A stretch of DNA of 5,507 nucleotides, taken from NCBI GenBank assembly GCA_030615705.1, contig JAUWYT010000138.1, positions 1 to 5,507 on the forward strand. The letters are read 5' to 3'. The notes beneath the pieces were generated by a model. The model was not told where the DNA came from. It searched no databases and was given only the letters and a program-made list of their open reading frames with translations. The stretch comes from Chloroflexota bacterium. Lineage in GTDB: Bacteria; Chloroflexota; Anaerolineae; VGOG01. Both the position numbers and the translations under genes were made by a program. Shown here piece by piece: positions 1 through 4,984 of the stretch; position 1 is the stretch's first letter, and each line of letters starts with the position of its first letter.

Positions 1-359
1 CAGGGCCTGTCCTGAGCCCCGCCGAAGGCCCAATCCCGCCATTCCAGCAAATCCATGATCGAGGTAATGGCGGCCACGCTCCTCCGAGGGCCAAAGATGT
101 GAAATGGCTCCTGGCGGCCATAGAGCCACAGACCTAGCAAAAGGACGGGCACGCCGTAGATGTGATCGGGATGGTGATGAGTGATGATGAGGGAATCGAG
201 GGTATCGAGATCGACTCCGACCACCTGTAGCTTATGTAATGGGCTGCCTCCGCAATCAATCAGGATCGAGCTCTCCCGCCCCTCGAGAACCATGTAGGTG
301 TTGTCGCGGCAAGCATCGGGCAGCGCTGCCGCCGAACCAAGAATGATCAATCTGGCCAT
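1..359 (-). CDS. MBL-fold metallo-hydrolase (RNase Z/AtsA-like), 5' part, cut by window edge
   Basis: Reading the minus strand from ATG at 359-357 gives 119 complete codons with no stop, then runs off the window. The start is MARLIILGSAAALPDACRDN, followed by a beta-strand ending in the ILIDCGG turn (about residues 32-38). The metal-binding signature T-HHHPDH-I-YG lies at residues 60-69, with H61, H63, D65 and H66 as the expected dinuclear zinc ligands. The early N-terminal position of this motif and the following GVPVLLLGLWL stretch fit the RNase Z / arylsulfatase-like MBL branch. The true substrate (tRNA 3' end, phosphodiester or other) cannot be told from this part. A purine-rich ribosome site (GGGAAGGG, 363-370) sits just upstream of ATG. 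The last visible residues (about 111-119, AFGGAQDRP) do not look like the family and coincide with a dispersed-repeat-like segment, so the gene may be altered or broken there. The downstream half is outside the window. Confidence 0.85.
   Translation of the reverse strand, partial: MARLIILGSAAALPDACRDNTYMVLEGRESSILIDCGGSPLHKLQVVGVDLDTLDSLIITHHHPDHIYGVPVLLLGLWLYGRQEPFHIFGPRRSVAAITSIMDLLEWRDWAFGGAQDRP
5..29. repeat. Dispersed REP-like repeat copy inside the MBL gene
   Basis: The plus strand reads GCCTGTCCTGAGCCCC then GCCGAAGGC. The minus strand reads GCCTTCGGCGGGG then CTCAGGACAGGC. The ends GCCT and AGGC are inverted copies. From memory this resembles a short element scattered in many bacterial genomes, typically CCTTCGACAAG followed by CTCAGGACAGG. 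That recollection was not searched. Only one copy lies in this window, so repetition itself is not shown here. The element is read in frame as residues 111-118 of the MBL protein. Confidence 0.5.
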
Positions 360-465
360 AAACCCTTCCCTTTACACCGGTGCCAAGTCCGGGATTCCCT
401 GCCTAGCCAATGAGCTCTGTCCTATGGCGGCAAATTGTCTTAACTTTACCCAAGGATGGTAATCA

Positions 466-501
466 AGGGCAATTGTCCCTGGATGACCTCTGCGCTATAC
501 T
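466..501 (+). promoter_or_regulatory. Promoter of the peptidase gene, with a palindrome over the -35
   Basis: TTGTCC (473-478) and TATACT (496-501) are separated by exactly 17 bp and match the sigma-70 hexamers at 4/6 and 5/6. Transcription would begin near 508 and give a leader of about 50 nt before the ATG at 559. The -35 box lies inside a short inverted repeat, AGGG-CAATTGT-CCCT (466-480), whose core CAATTG is itself palindromic. A repressor could bind there, but no partner is identified. The rest of 360-558 holds no gene that I can support. The opposite-facing MBL gene must be expressed from the same interval, but I see no convincing minus-strand promoter for it. Confidence 0.55.
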
Positions 502-582
502 TTGGGTAGGAATTCCCCAATAGATGCAATATTATATCAGCTTTCTCAAAAAGTGACAATGAACAGATGACACCATCTCCTC

Positions 583-1428
583 TTGTCCCTCATGGTCGCC
601 TCGTTGCTCATCAGCACAAGTTGTGCGGTATCTTCCAGCCCCACGGTGACGGCCGTGCCATCGCCTACTTCCACTCCTTCGCCTCCCCCAACGGCGACTT
701 CCACCACAACCTCGACGCCCACGGCCACTTTCACCCCCACGCTTACCCCTTCTCCAAAGCCAACGACTACACCTACACCCTCCCCGACGCAAAGTCCTTC
801 TCCCACCTCCACTCCGACGGTGGCCCTCACGCCTGTGGCCGAAAGGACCTCTCTCTCACCCATGAACCATGAGTACCAGAAGCTCAGCAACTGCGGCCCC
901 GTTGCCCTGGCCATGACTCTGAGCTACTACGACATAGGAAAGACCCAGTTCGACATCGCGCCCTTGGTCAAGGGTTCTGAGAAGGACAAGAACGTCAGCC
1001 CTGAGGAGATGGTGGCTTATCTAAACAAGGAGGGCCTAGAGGCCAAGTCGAGGGTCAACGGCGACATCGAGATCTTGATGGCCCTGGTCTCCAACGGAAT
1101 CCCCGTCATCGTCCAGCAGTGGCTGGAGCGGCCTCACGATAAGGTGCTGGTTGGGCACTACCGCGTGGTCAGGGGATATGACCGAAGAGCAGAAACCATC
1201 ATCGTCAATGACCCTTACAAAGGAGCCCAACTGAGTTTTTCATTTGAGCTCTTCGATGAGCGCTGGCGAGCCTTCAACCGGCGATACATCCCCGCTTATC
1301 CTCCGCATCAGGAGGCGATGGTCAAAGCCATCCTGGGAGCCGATTGGGAGCACGAAGCCATGTACCGCAGGGCCCTGGCCGCCGTCGAACGGGAGGCTGA
1401 GGAGAACACAGAAGATGCCTATGCCTGA
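583..1428 (+). CDS. C39-like cysteine peptidase with lipoprotein signal and Pro/Ser/Thr linker (N-terminal part)
   Basis: The longest stop-free piece begins at TTG 583 (281 aa); the more natural start is ATG 559, upstream of a TGA. Numbering here is from TTG. Residues 1-13 are hydrophobic and end at Cys14, a loose lipobox (LISTSC), so lipid anchoring is likely but not certain. Residues 16-85 are a linker made almost only of Pro, Ser, Thr and Ala. Residues about 95-240 are a C39-like papain-fold domain: Q99 as oxyanion residue, the nucleophile C104 in NCGPVALAM, H192 in GHYRVVRGYD and D210 in NDPY. The family cleaves peptides or is used in surface protein processing; the target here is unknown. 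Residues 241-281 are a helical connector into the TPR tail. TGA at 1426 ends the product prematurely. No clear ribosome site precedes TTG 583. Confidence 0.75.
   Translation: MSLMVASLLISTSCAVSSSPTVTAVPSPTSTPSPPPTATSTTTSTPTATFTPTLTPSPKPTTTPTPSPTQSPSPTSTPTVALTPVAERTSLSPMNHEYQKLSNCGPVALAMTLSYYDIGKTQFDIAPLVKGSEKDKNVSPEEMVAYLNKEGLEAKSRVNGDIEILMALVSNGIPVIVQQWLERPHDKVLVGHYRVVRGYDRRAETIIVNDPYKGAQLSFSFELFDERWRAFNRRYIPAYPPHQEAMVKAILGADWEHEAMYRRALAAVEREAEENTEDAYA
628..837 (+). repeat. Low-complexity Pro/Ser/Thr-coding segment
   Basis: About 210 bases of coding strand rich in C, A and T and very poor in G encode a run such as TSTPSPPPTAT. It is an extended spacer holding the catalytic domain away from the membrane, of a kind often seen in exported bacterial proteins and often O-glycosylated. 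The strand skew creates long spurious open frames on both strands (for example 546-914 minus), which are not genes. Irregular units of the TPTPSP kind occur, but no exact tandem period is clear. Confidence 0.75.
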
Positions 1429-1761
1429 TTCAACCTTGGGGACGACCACCTGGCCCTAGGCGAATATGTGGAAGCTGCCCGGGCCTACGAGCGCGCTCTA
1501 CAAATAGGCTTCCCTTGCCACTTCCTCTGGTATCAATATGGGCCTCTGGAAGCCTATAACGCCCTGGGAGAGTACCAAAAAACGGTGGCGCTCAGCGCTG
1601 AAGTGCTGGCCATGGTCTCCGATATCGAGGAGATCCGCTATCAACAAGGTCTGGCTTACCTGGGTTTGGGGGAAAAAGAAAAGGCCAGGGCTGAATTCGA
1701 GTTGGCCCTGAAGTACAACCCGAATTTCAGTCAGGCCAAGGAGGCATTGGAGGGGATTTAG
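1429..1761 (+). CDS. TPR tail of the peptidase gene, separated by an in-frame TGA
   Basis: The 110 codons after the TGA continue the peptidase frame: FNLGDDHLALGEYVEAARAY and onward, ending in TAG at 1759-1761. The first unit fits the TPR consensus (W-x-x-L-G-x-x-x-x-x-x-G-x-Y-x-x-A-x-x-x-Y-x-x-A-L) position for position, except that its tryptophan is the TGA. A middle segment (LWYQYGPLEAYNALGEYQKT) and a last TPR (QQGLAYLGLGEKEKARAEFE, then LALKYNPNF) follow. The only internal start is GTG at 1468, within the first helix pair and without a good ribosome site, so separate translation would give a damaged first repeat (97 aa). TPR arrays bind peptides or partner proteins. I expect this to be the C-terminal domain of one ancestral protein, not an independent gene. 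Confidence 0.65.
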   Translation, partial: FNLGDDHLALGEYVEAARAYERALQIGFPCHFLWYQYGPLEAYNALGEYQKTVALSAEVLAMVSDIEEIRYQQGLAYLGLGEKEKARAEFELALKYNPNFSQAKEALEGI

Positions 1762-2444
1762 GGATCGGCGGCACCACCTTCATCCTCGTCATGAGTAGCT
1801 CTCCAAACGTGGTACATTCGCTGCAGTGCCGTAAAGTTAGTCAGGATGGCCAGGACCCACAAAGCGATGGACACTTGATCCAGGACTAAGGCGATGGTCA
1901 GGACAACGACCCTCTCTAAACGGGTAAGGAGTCCAACCTTACAATCGAGGCCCAGCCCCTCGGCCCGGGCCCTGGCGTAGCTGACCATCAGGGAGCCAAC
2001 TATGGTGGCATAGATGAGCAGAATCTCCTGCCTAGCGCCGTGTCGGGTGTAGAAGAAGAGAAGCCCCAGGTAGAGGATCGCCTCCGAGAAGCGATCCATA
2101 GTTGAATCCAAGAAAGCCCCAAAGCGGGTCCTCTTACCTGTCAGTCGGGCCAAGGCCCCATCCAGGGCATCAAACAGCGCCACCAGGGGGACCAAGAGGC
2201 CGCCGATCCTAATGTAGCCCTGGGCGAGGATCCAAGCGACCCCCAGGTTAAGAACAACGCCCGTCAACGTCACCACATTGGGGGATACCCCCATCCGGCC
2301 GATGAGATGGGCGACGGGCTCCAGAATCCCCACGGTCCACTTCCTAGCCAGATCGGTCAGGGTCACGGTCTGGCCACTCTTCGCCTCGCCCGACCCTTGC
2401 ATTTGACCTCTGAGAAACTCCAGCCACTTCTCCTTGCTTCTCAA
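1758..2444 (-). CDS. CDP-alcohol phosphotransferase, phosphatidylinositol-phosphate synthase-like
   Basis: A 228-aa integral membrane enzyme. The CDP-alcohol phosphotransferase signature is complete: D92-x2-D95-G96-x2-A99-R100-x8-G109-x3-D113-x3-D117, whose aspartates hold the metals and the CDP-lipid. Hydrophobic segments occur at about 57-75, 80-93, 119-132, 141-157, 178-188 and 192-205. The part after the signature (SYARARAEGLGLD, KVGLL, ERVVVL, ALQRMYHVW) recalls actinobacterial PIP synthase (PgsA1, Rv2612c in M. tuberculosis), which joins inositol phosphate to CDP-diacylglycerol. Phosphatidylglycerophosphate or archaetidyl-type synthesis is the alternative. The TTG start (2444-2442) is supported by a strong ribosome site (GGAGAGGA, 7 nt away) and by overlap with the upstream stop as TTGA, implying coupled translation. 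It is the last gene of the operon and overlaps the convergent peptidase/TPR gene by 4 bp. Confidence 0.85.
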   Translation of the reverse strand: MRSKEKWLEFLRGQMQGSGEAKSGQTVTLTDLARKWTVGILEPVAHLIGRMGVSPNVVTLTGVVLNLGVAWILAQGYIRIGGLLVPLVALFDALDGALARLTGKRTRFGAFLDSTMDRFSEAILYLGLLFFYTRHGARQEILLIYATIVGSLMVSYARARAEGLGLDCKVGLLTRLERVVVLTIALVLDQVSIALWVLAILTNFTALQRMYHVWRATHDEDEGGAADP

Positions 2445-3586
2445 CGTCTTTTCCTCTCCGATAGCTCTCGATAGTAGTCCAAAACCTCCTTAGCCACCTT
2501 TTGCCAAGAGTAATCGGTTGCCTTGGCTTGCCCCTGGCGGCCCATTCTCCCTCGCAGGGCTGGATCTTCGAGCAGGCGAATCAGAGCATCAGCCAGACGC
2601 CGCTCGTCTTCCGGCTGGACCAGAAGCCCCTCCTCTCCGTCCTCCAAGACACCGCGATAACCGGCGATGTTCGAGGCCACGATAGGCTTCCCAGATGCCA
2701 TTGCTTCCAGCAAGACAATCCCGAAGCTCTCGAAGCCGGTGGAGGGCGCGCAGAAGACATGGCAGGTTCGATAATAGCGAGACAAGTCATCTTCCGATAC
2801 GTAACCAATAAACCTGACATCGTGAAGGCGATGCTGGCGGGCATAGAGCACAAATGGTTCCTTATCGTCCTTATCGTAAGCTCCTACCACCATGAGTCGG
2901 GCTTCGGGAACAGCTTTCTTGACCTGGGCGAAAGCTTGGAGAAGGTATTTGAACCCTTTGCGCTTCTCCAGACGCCCGACGAAAAGAATGTTCAACTTGC
3001 CGTCATCAAACCGCTCTACCGGCCGCAAAGCCGGGTCACCGAAGCGCTCCAGGTCAATGCCGTTGGGGATAATGCGGTAATCGCCTGGAAAGTAAGGGGC
3101 CAGATAATCTCGAACCGCCTCAGAGACGGCGATCCGGCCATCGAGGCGGCCGAAGAAGGGCTTGAAGATGGGTTTGGCGTAGTCGTAGCCCCGGTGCGTG
3201 GATTCGCGGTAGGCATGGAAGGTGCCCACAACCAAGGACTGAGGAGATAAGGGAACATGGCGCAGAACAGCCAGGGGTAGAGCCGGTGTCATGGGCTCGT
3301 GGAGGTGGATAACGTCAAAACGCTCCTGCTTCAGTATCTTCTTCACCCGCCGATAGACGCGCGGCGAGAGGGTAATGCGAGCCACGGAGCCAGCGAAGGG
3401 AACGTGAGCGATGGAGCCAGAGACCTTGATGACCTGTCGGGGCACATCCCCCAAATCCTCGGAGCAGGCAGCGATGATGCGCACATCGTGACCTAGACGC
3501 CGAAATTCTCTGTCCAGATAGGAGATATGCTGGACCACCCCCCCGGGATAGGGATAGTCATAGGGCGAGACCAGGGCAATCTTCAT
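2441..3586 (-). CDS. GT4-family glycosyltransferase, PimA-like
   Basis: A 381-aa two-Rossmann-domain (GT-B) enzyme of normal family length. The N-terminal domain opens with MKIALVSPYDYPYPGGVVQH; the PGGV loop (14-17) lines the sugar-nucleotide site, and H124 in GTFHAY matches the catalytic-site His of PimA. The C-terminal donor domain has NGID (175-178), GRLEKRKG with R205 and K210 (phosphate contacts), and the E-x7-E motif E286-SFGIVLL-E294 followed by AMASG. All of these are retained. The closest characterised match I recognise is mycobacterial phosphatidylinositol mannosyltransferase PimA, which uses GDP-mannose on the cytosolic face. The flanking PIP-synthase-like and PatA-like genes favour a phosphoinositide acceptor, but the donor sugar is not proven. 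It starts at ATG 3586, 35 nt after the acyltransferase stop, with a weak ribosome site and a possible hairpin just upstream. It ends in TGA overlapping the next gene's TTG. Confidence 0.85.
   Translation of the reverse strand: MKIALVSPYDYPYPGGVVQHISYLDREFRRLGHDVRIIAACSEDLGDVPRQVIKVSGSIAHVPFAGSVARITLSPRVYRRVKKILKQERFDVIHLHEPMTPALPLAVLRHVPLSPQSLVVGTFHAYRESTHRGYDYAKPIFKPFFGRLDGRIAVSEAVRDYLAPYFPGDYRIIPNGIDLERFGDPALRPVERFDDGKLNILFVGRLEKRKGFKYLLQAFAQVKKAVPEARLMVVGAYDKDDKEPFVLYARQHRLHDVRFIGYVSEDDLSRYYRTCHVFCAPSTGFESFGIVLLEAMASGKPIVASNIAGYRGVLEDGEEGLLVQPEDERRLADALIRLLEDPALRGRMGRQGQAKATDYSWQKVAKEVLDYYRELSERKRR
2452..2459 (-). promoter_or_regulatory. Ribosome binding site deciding the TTG start of the CDP-alcohol enzyme
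   Basis: The minus strand reads GGAGAGGA, 7 nt before TTG at 2444-2442, inside the last codons of the glycosyltransferase gene. It is the strongest Shine-Dalgarno in the operon and supports TTG over the next candidate, ATG at 2402, which has no such site. Confidence 0.7.
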
Positions 3587-3589
3587 GAG

Positions 3590-3617
3590 CTTCGTTTACC
3601 AAAAAGGTCTAGCGAAG
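3590..3617 (-). other. Possible hairpin just upstream of the glycosyltransferase start
   Basis: In the 35-nt gap between the acyltransferase stop and the glycosyltransferase ATG, the minus strand reads CTTCG-ctag-ACC-ttttt-GGT-aaa-CGAAG. It has outer 5-bp and inner 3-bp inverted arms and ends 3 nt before ATG. It could mask the start region or simply be weak structure. The 4-nt and 3-nt internal loops make it marginal, and it has no U-run after it, so it is not a terminator. Confidence 0.35.
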
Positions 3618-3621
3618 TTAG

Positions 3622-4554
3622 TCAGCTATTCGCCGTTCGCCAAATGGGCACCGACATCACCCACTGTTCAGGCTGCTCCCCAATATAGCGCTCCATAATG
3701 GCCACCACCTTCTCCACGCCAACCCTAACGTCACGATCCCGGTCGCCGGTGACCTCCCACTCCAGGGGTGGCTCAAGGTGGGCAACAAACGTATTGTCGG
3801 GTAGCCGCTGGCTGAATCCCACGATGATCGGCGCTCCGGTGCGTAAGGAGAGCTGGGCATAGCCATCGGCCAGGAGGGCGGGCGCGCCGAAAAAGTCCAC
3901 CACGATGCCGCTCTCGGTGATGTCCCTGTCGGCGGCAAGGCCCACGACCTCATTGCGCCGCAGAGCCCGGCAGAGCTCCAAGAGCGGCCCATCAATGGGG
4001 ATCAGCCGAATGCCCTTGCTGGCCCGCAGGCTGCAGACGTACCGATACAATACCTCCGGCTTGAGGTGCTCGGCGGGGACGACGACCGGGATCTCCCGTA
4101 GGGCCAGCACTTGAGCCACAATGTCTGTATTGCCAAAGTGGGCTGAGACAACGATCAAACCCTTGCCCTTGGACAAAGCCCTCTCGACGTGCTCCCAGCC
4201 TTCCACTTTCACCAAACGGTCGATTTCAGCCAGGCTGAGAGTTGGCACACGAAAGAGGTCGTAGTAATTCTTCGCCATGTTGTGAAACACGCCTCGCACT
4301 ATGGCCTCACTGTCGCCTACCGCCTTCTGGCTGCTGGTTACTGGTTGCTGGCTATTAGCTTTCAGATTCCAGCTTCTAGCTTCTAGAACGTGGGTTACAT
4401 TGTCGTAGACGTTGGCTCGCGTGCCGTTGTCCAGGCGGTGGAAGAGGTCACCCAATCTGGTTGCCAAGGGATACCCCAAGCCTGGTGGTATGAGGGGTAC
4501 GACCAAGCCCAACAGACGGTAGAGATAATAACCGAGCATCGTCTGATCCAGCAT
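3622..4554 (-). CDS. Lysophospholipid acyltransferase, LpxL/HtrB/PatA-like
   Basis: This protein is 310 aa from ATG 4554. It contains the acyltransferase H-x4-D motif in SAHFGNTDIV (H139, D144 from this start), preceded by GKGLIVV, and later ADRDITESGIVVDFFG and GAPIIVGF typical of the LpxL/HtrB family. It ends at PEQWVMSVPIW-RTANS. The family transfers acyl chains onto sugar lipids at the membrane; PatA acylates a mannose of phosphatidylinositol mannoside, a role that fits the PimA-like neighbour. An N-terminal hydrophobic segment (LYRLLGLVVPLIPPG) should associate with the membrane. A start at 4656 is possible on frame alone but overlaps the ArsR gene by 73 bp with residues unlike the family. 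ATG 4569 is the other plausible start, so the N-terminus is uncertain by 5 residues. A 21-residue stretch (about residues 58-78) is encoded by a tandem heptamer array and looks like an in-frame insertion. Confidence 0.82.
   Translation of the reverse strand: MLDQTMLGYYLYRLLGLVVPLIPPGLGYPLATRLGDLFHRLDNGTRANVYDNVTHVLEARSWNLKANSQQPVTSSQKAVGDSEAIVRGVFHNMAKNYYDLFRVPTLSLAEIDRLVKVEGWEHVERALSKGKGLIVVSAHFGNTDIVAQVLALREIPVVVPAEHLKPEVLYRYVCSLRASKGIRLIPIDGPLLELCRALRRNEVVGLAADRDITESGIVVDFFGAPALLADGYAQLSLRTGAPIIVGFSQRLPDNTFVAHLEPPLEWEVTGDRDRDVRVGVEKVVAIMERYIGEQPEQWVMSVPIWRTANS
4324..4386. repeat. Nine-unit degenerate 7-bp tandem repeat inside the acyltransferase gene
   Basis: On the minus strand the units are CTAGAAG, CTAGAAG, CTGGAAT, CTGAAAG, CTAATAG, CCAGCAA, CCAGTAA, CCAGCAG and CCAGAAG, with consensus CYRGAAG. 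The first five form a CTRGAAG group and the last four a CCAGNAR group. The total is 63 bp, divisible by three, so it adds 21 residues (ARSWNLKANSQQP, VTSSQ and neighbours) without breaking the frame. It sits between the conserved NVYDNVTHVL and IVRGVFHNMAKNYYDLF segments, in a loop where I expect the family to be shorter. From memory, similar heptamer arrays occur between genes in several environmental bacterial genomes; that was not searched. Confidence 0.85.
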
Positions 4555-4583
4555 GTTTCCCCCGCTCATCCATTTCCCATCTG

Positions 4584-4901
4584 TTAACCGGCCTCGCCAA
4601 GCACCTCGGTGAAGTCCTGCAAGTACCGACGGAGCCTCCCCCAATTCAACGAACAATAGGCCTGGCGCCCCTCCCTCCTGACCTCGACCAAGCCCACCTT
4701 CTCCAGCCGCCGCAGATGCCAGGAGATAAGGGGCTGGCTGACCTTTAGAGCGTCAACGAGTTCCGAGACGTTTAGCTCAGCATTGGCGGCTAGCTCGGCG
4801 ACGATACGCAAGCGAGCGATGTCACTTAAGGCTTTGAAGCATTTTGTGAGGTCTTTTGTTCTGCCAAAGAGATCACCGGGCATATCCAGCCGACCATTCA
4901 C
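4584..4901 (-). CDS. ArsR/SmtB-family winged-helix transcriptional regulator
   Basis: A 105-aa protein of usual family length. Helices at about 15-38 (KCFKALSDIARLRIVAEL) lead into the helix-turn-helix LNVSELVDALKVSQPLISWH (43-62), with recognition helix 55-70 and the wing LVEVRREGRQAYCSLN (71-86). The metal-sensing ELCVCDL motif is replaced by ELNVSEL, with no paired Cys. Cys21 and Cys83 are the only cysteines, so it is unlikely to be a classic arsenic or zinc sensor; a ligand- or redox-type ArsR or plain autorepressor is more likely. GTG at 4901 is supported by GGAG at 4911-4914, 9 nt upstream; ATG at 4883 is the alternative and has no better site. It is the first gene of the lipid operon, ending 29 nt before the acyltransferase ATG, and lies behind a strong promoter flanked by repeated operator-like elements. 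Confidence 0.88.
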   Translation of the reverse strand: MNGRLDMPGDLFGRTKDLTKCFKALSDIARLRIVAELAANAELNVSELVDALKVSQPLISWHLRRLEKVGLVEVRREGRQAYCSLNWGRLRRYLQDFTEVLGEAG

Positions 4902-4971
4902 CCAACCGGGCTCCGCGGTCCGGTGGGACTTTGAGAGATCTCCGCTTCTAGCCGTTGATCCTTCATTGATA

Positions 4972-4982
4972 AAGAAACGCTT
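4972..4982. promoter_or_regulatory. Operator-like element, copy 1 (start-site proximal)
   Basis: AAGAAACGCTT on the plus strand has half-sites AAG and CTT five bases apart, and lies within ATAA-N8-TTAT. It covers the predicted transcription start of the ArsR operon and matches the second copy 40 bp away at 10 of 11 bases. ArsR-family repressors usually bind short inverted repeats at their own promoters, so autoregulation is the natural inference. Confidence 0.5.
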
Positions 4983-4984
4983 AT

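Larger units (their letters stand above)
559..1761 (+). pseudogene. C39-like peptidase/TPR lipoprotein gene interrupted by two in-frame TGA codons
   Basis: One reading frame runs from ATG at 559 to TAG at 1759-1761 (400 sense or TGA positions) and is broken only by TGA at 568-570 (codon 4) and TGA at 1426-1428. Read through, the start is MNR-[TGA]-HHLLLSLMVASLLISTSC, a textbook signal peptide with a charged n-region, a hydrophobic core and a Cys. The second TGA joins the peptidase domain to a TPR tail without any frame change. There are no frameshifts, and catalytic residues and TPR residues are kept, so decay would have to be recent. Tryptophan elsewhere in the gene uses TGG. TGA also ends the glycosyltransferase and acyltransferase genes at natural family ends, which argues against TGA being Trp in this genome. 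Alternatives are readthrough, reinitiation as two polypeptides, or assembly error. Confidence 0.6.

Noticed and set aside
567..872. A 101-codon plus-strand frame starting at ATG 567
   Set aside because: It overlaps the signal peptide and linker in another frame, and its His/Pro-rich product has no hydrophobic start or motif.
546..914. A 122-codon minus-strand frame rich in Val and Gly
   Set aside because: It is the mirror of the Pro/Ser/Thr linker, produced by base skew, with no family features.
1426..1428. Selenocysteine at the internal TGA
   Set aside because: The position aligns with a TPR tryptophan, not a catalytic Cys, so Sec has no plausible role there.
559..1761. Genome-wide use of TGA as Trp (code 4 or 25)
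   Set aside because: TGA ends the GT4 gene (2441-2443) with a start-overlap to the next gene and ends the acyltransferase (3622-3624) at the usual family end; Trp elsewhere uses TGG. A gene-local explanation is more likely.
2501..3250. A 249-codon open frame on the plus strand
   Set aside because: It lies entirely antisense to the GT4 glycosyltransferase, whose motifs are clear, and its translation shows no recognisable domain; it is a shadow frame.
3587..3621. Rho-independent terminator between acyltransferase and glycosyltransferase
   Set aside because: The arms are short with internal loops and no U-run follows; the genes look like one operon.
4555..4656. Longer N-terminus of the acyltransferase from ATG 4656
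   Set aside because: It would overlap the ArsR gene by 73 bp and adds 34 residues without family resemblance; ATG 4554 or 4569 after the ArsR stop is more natural.
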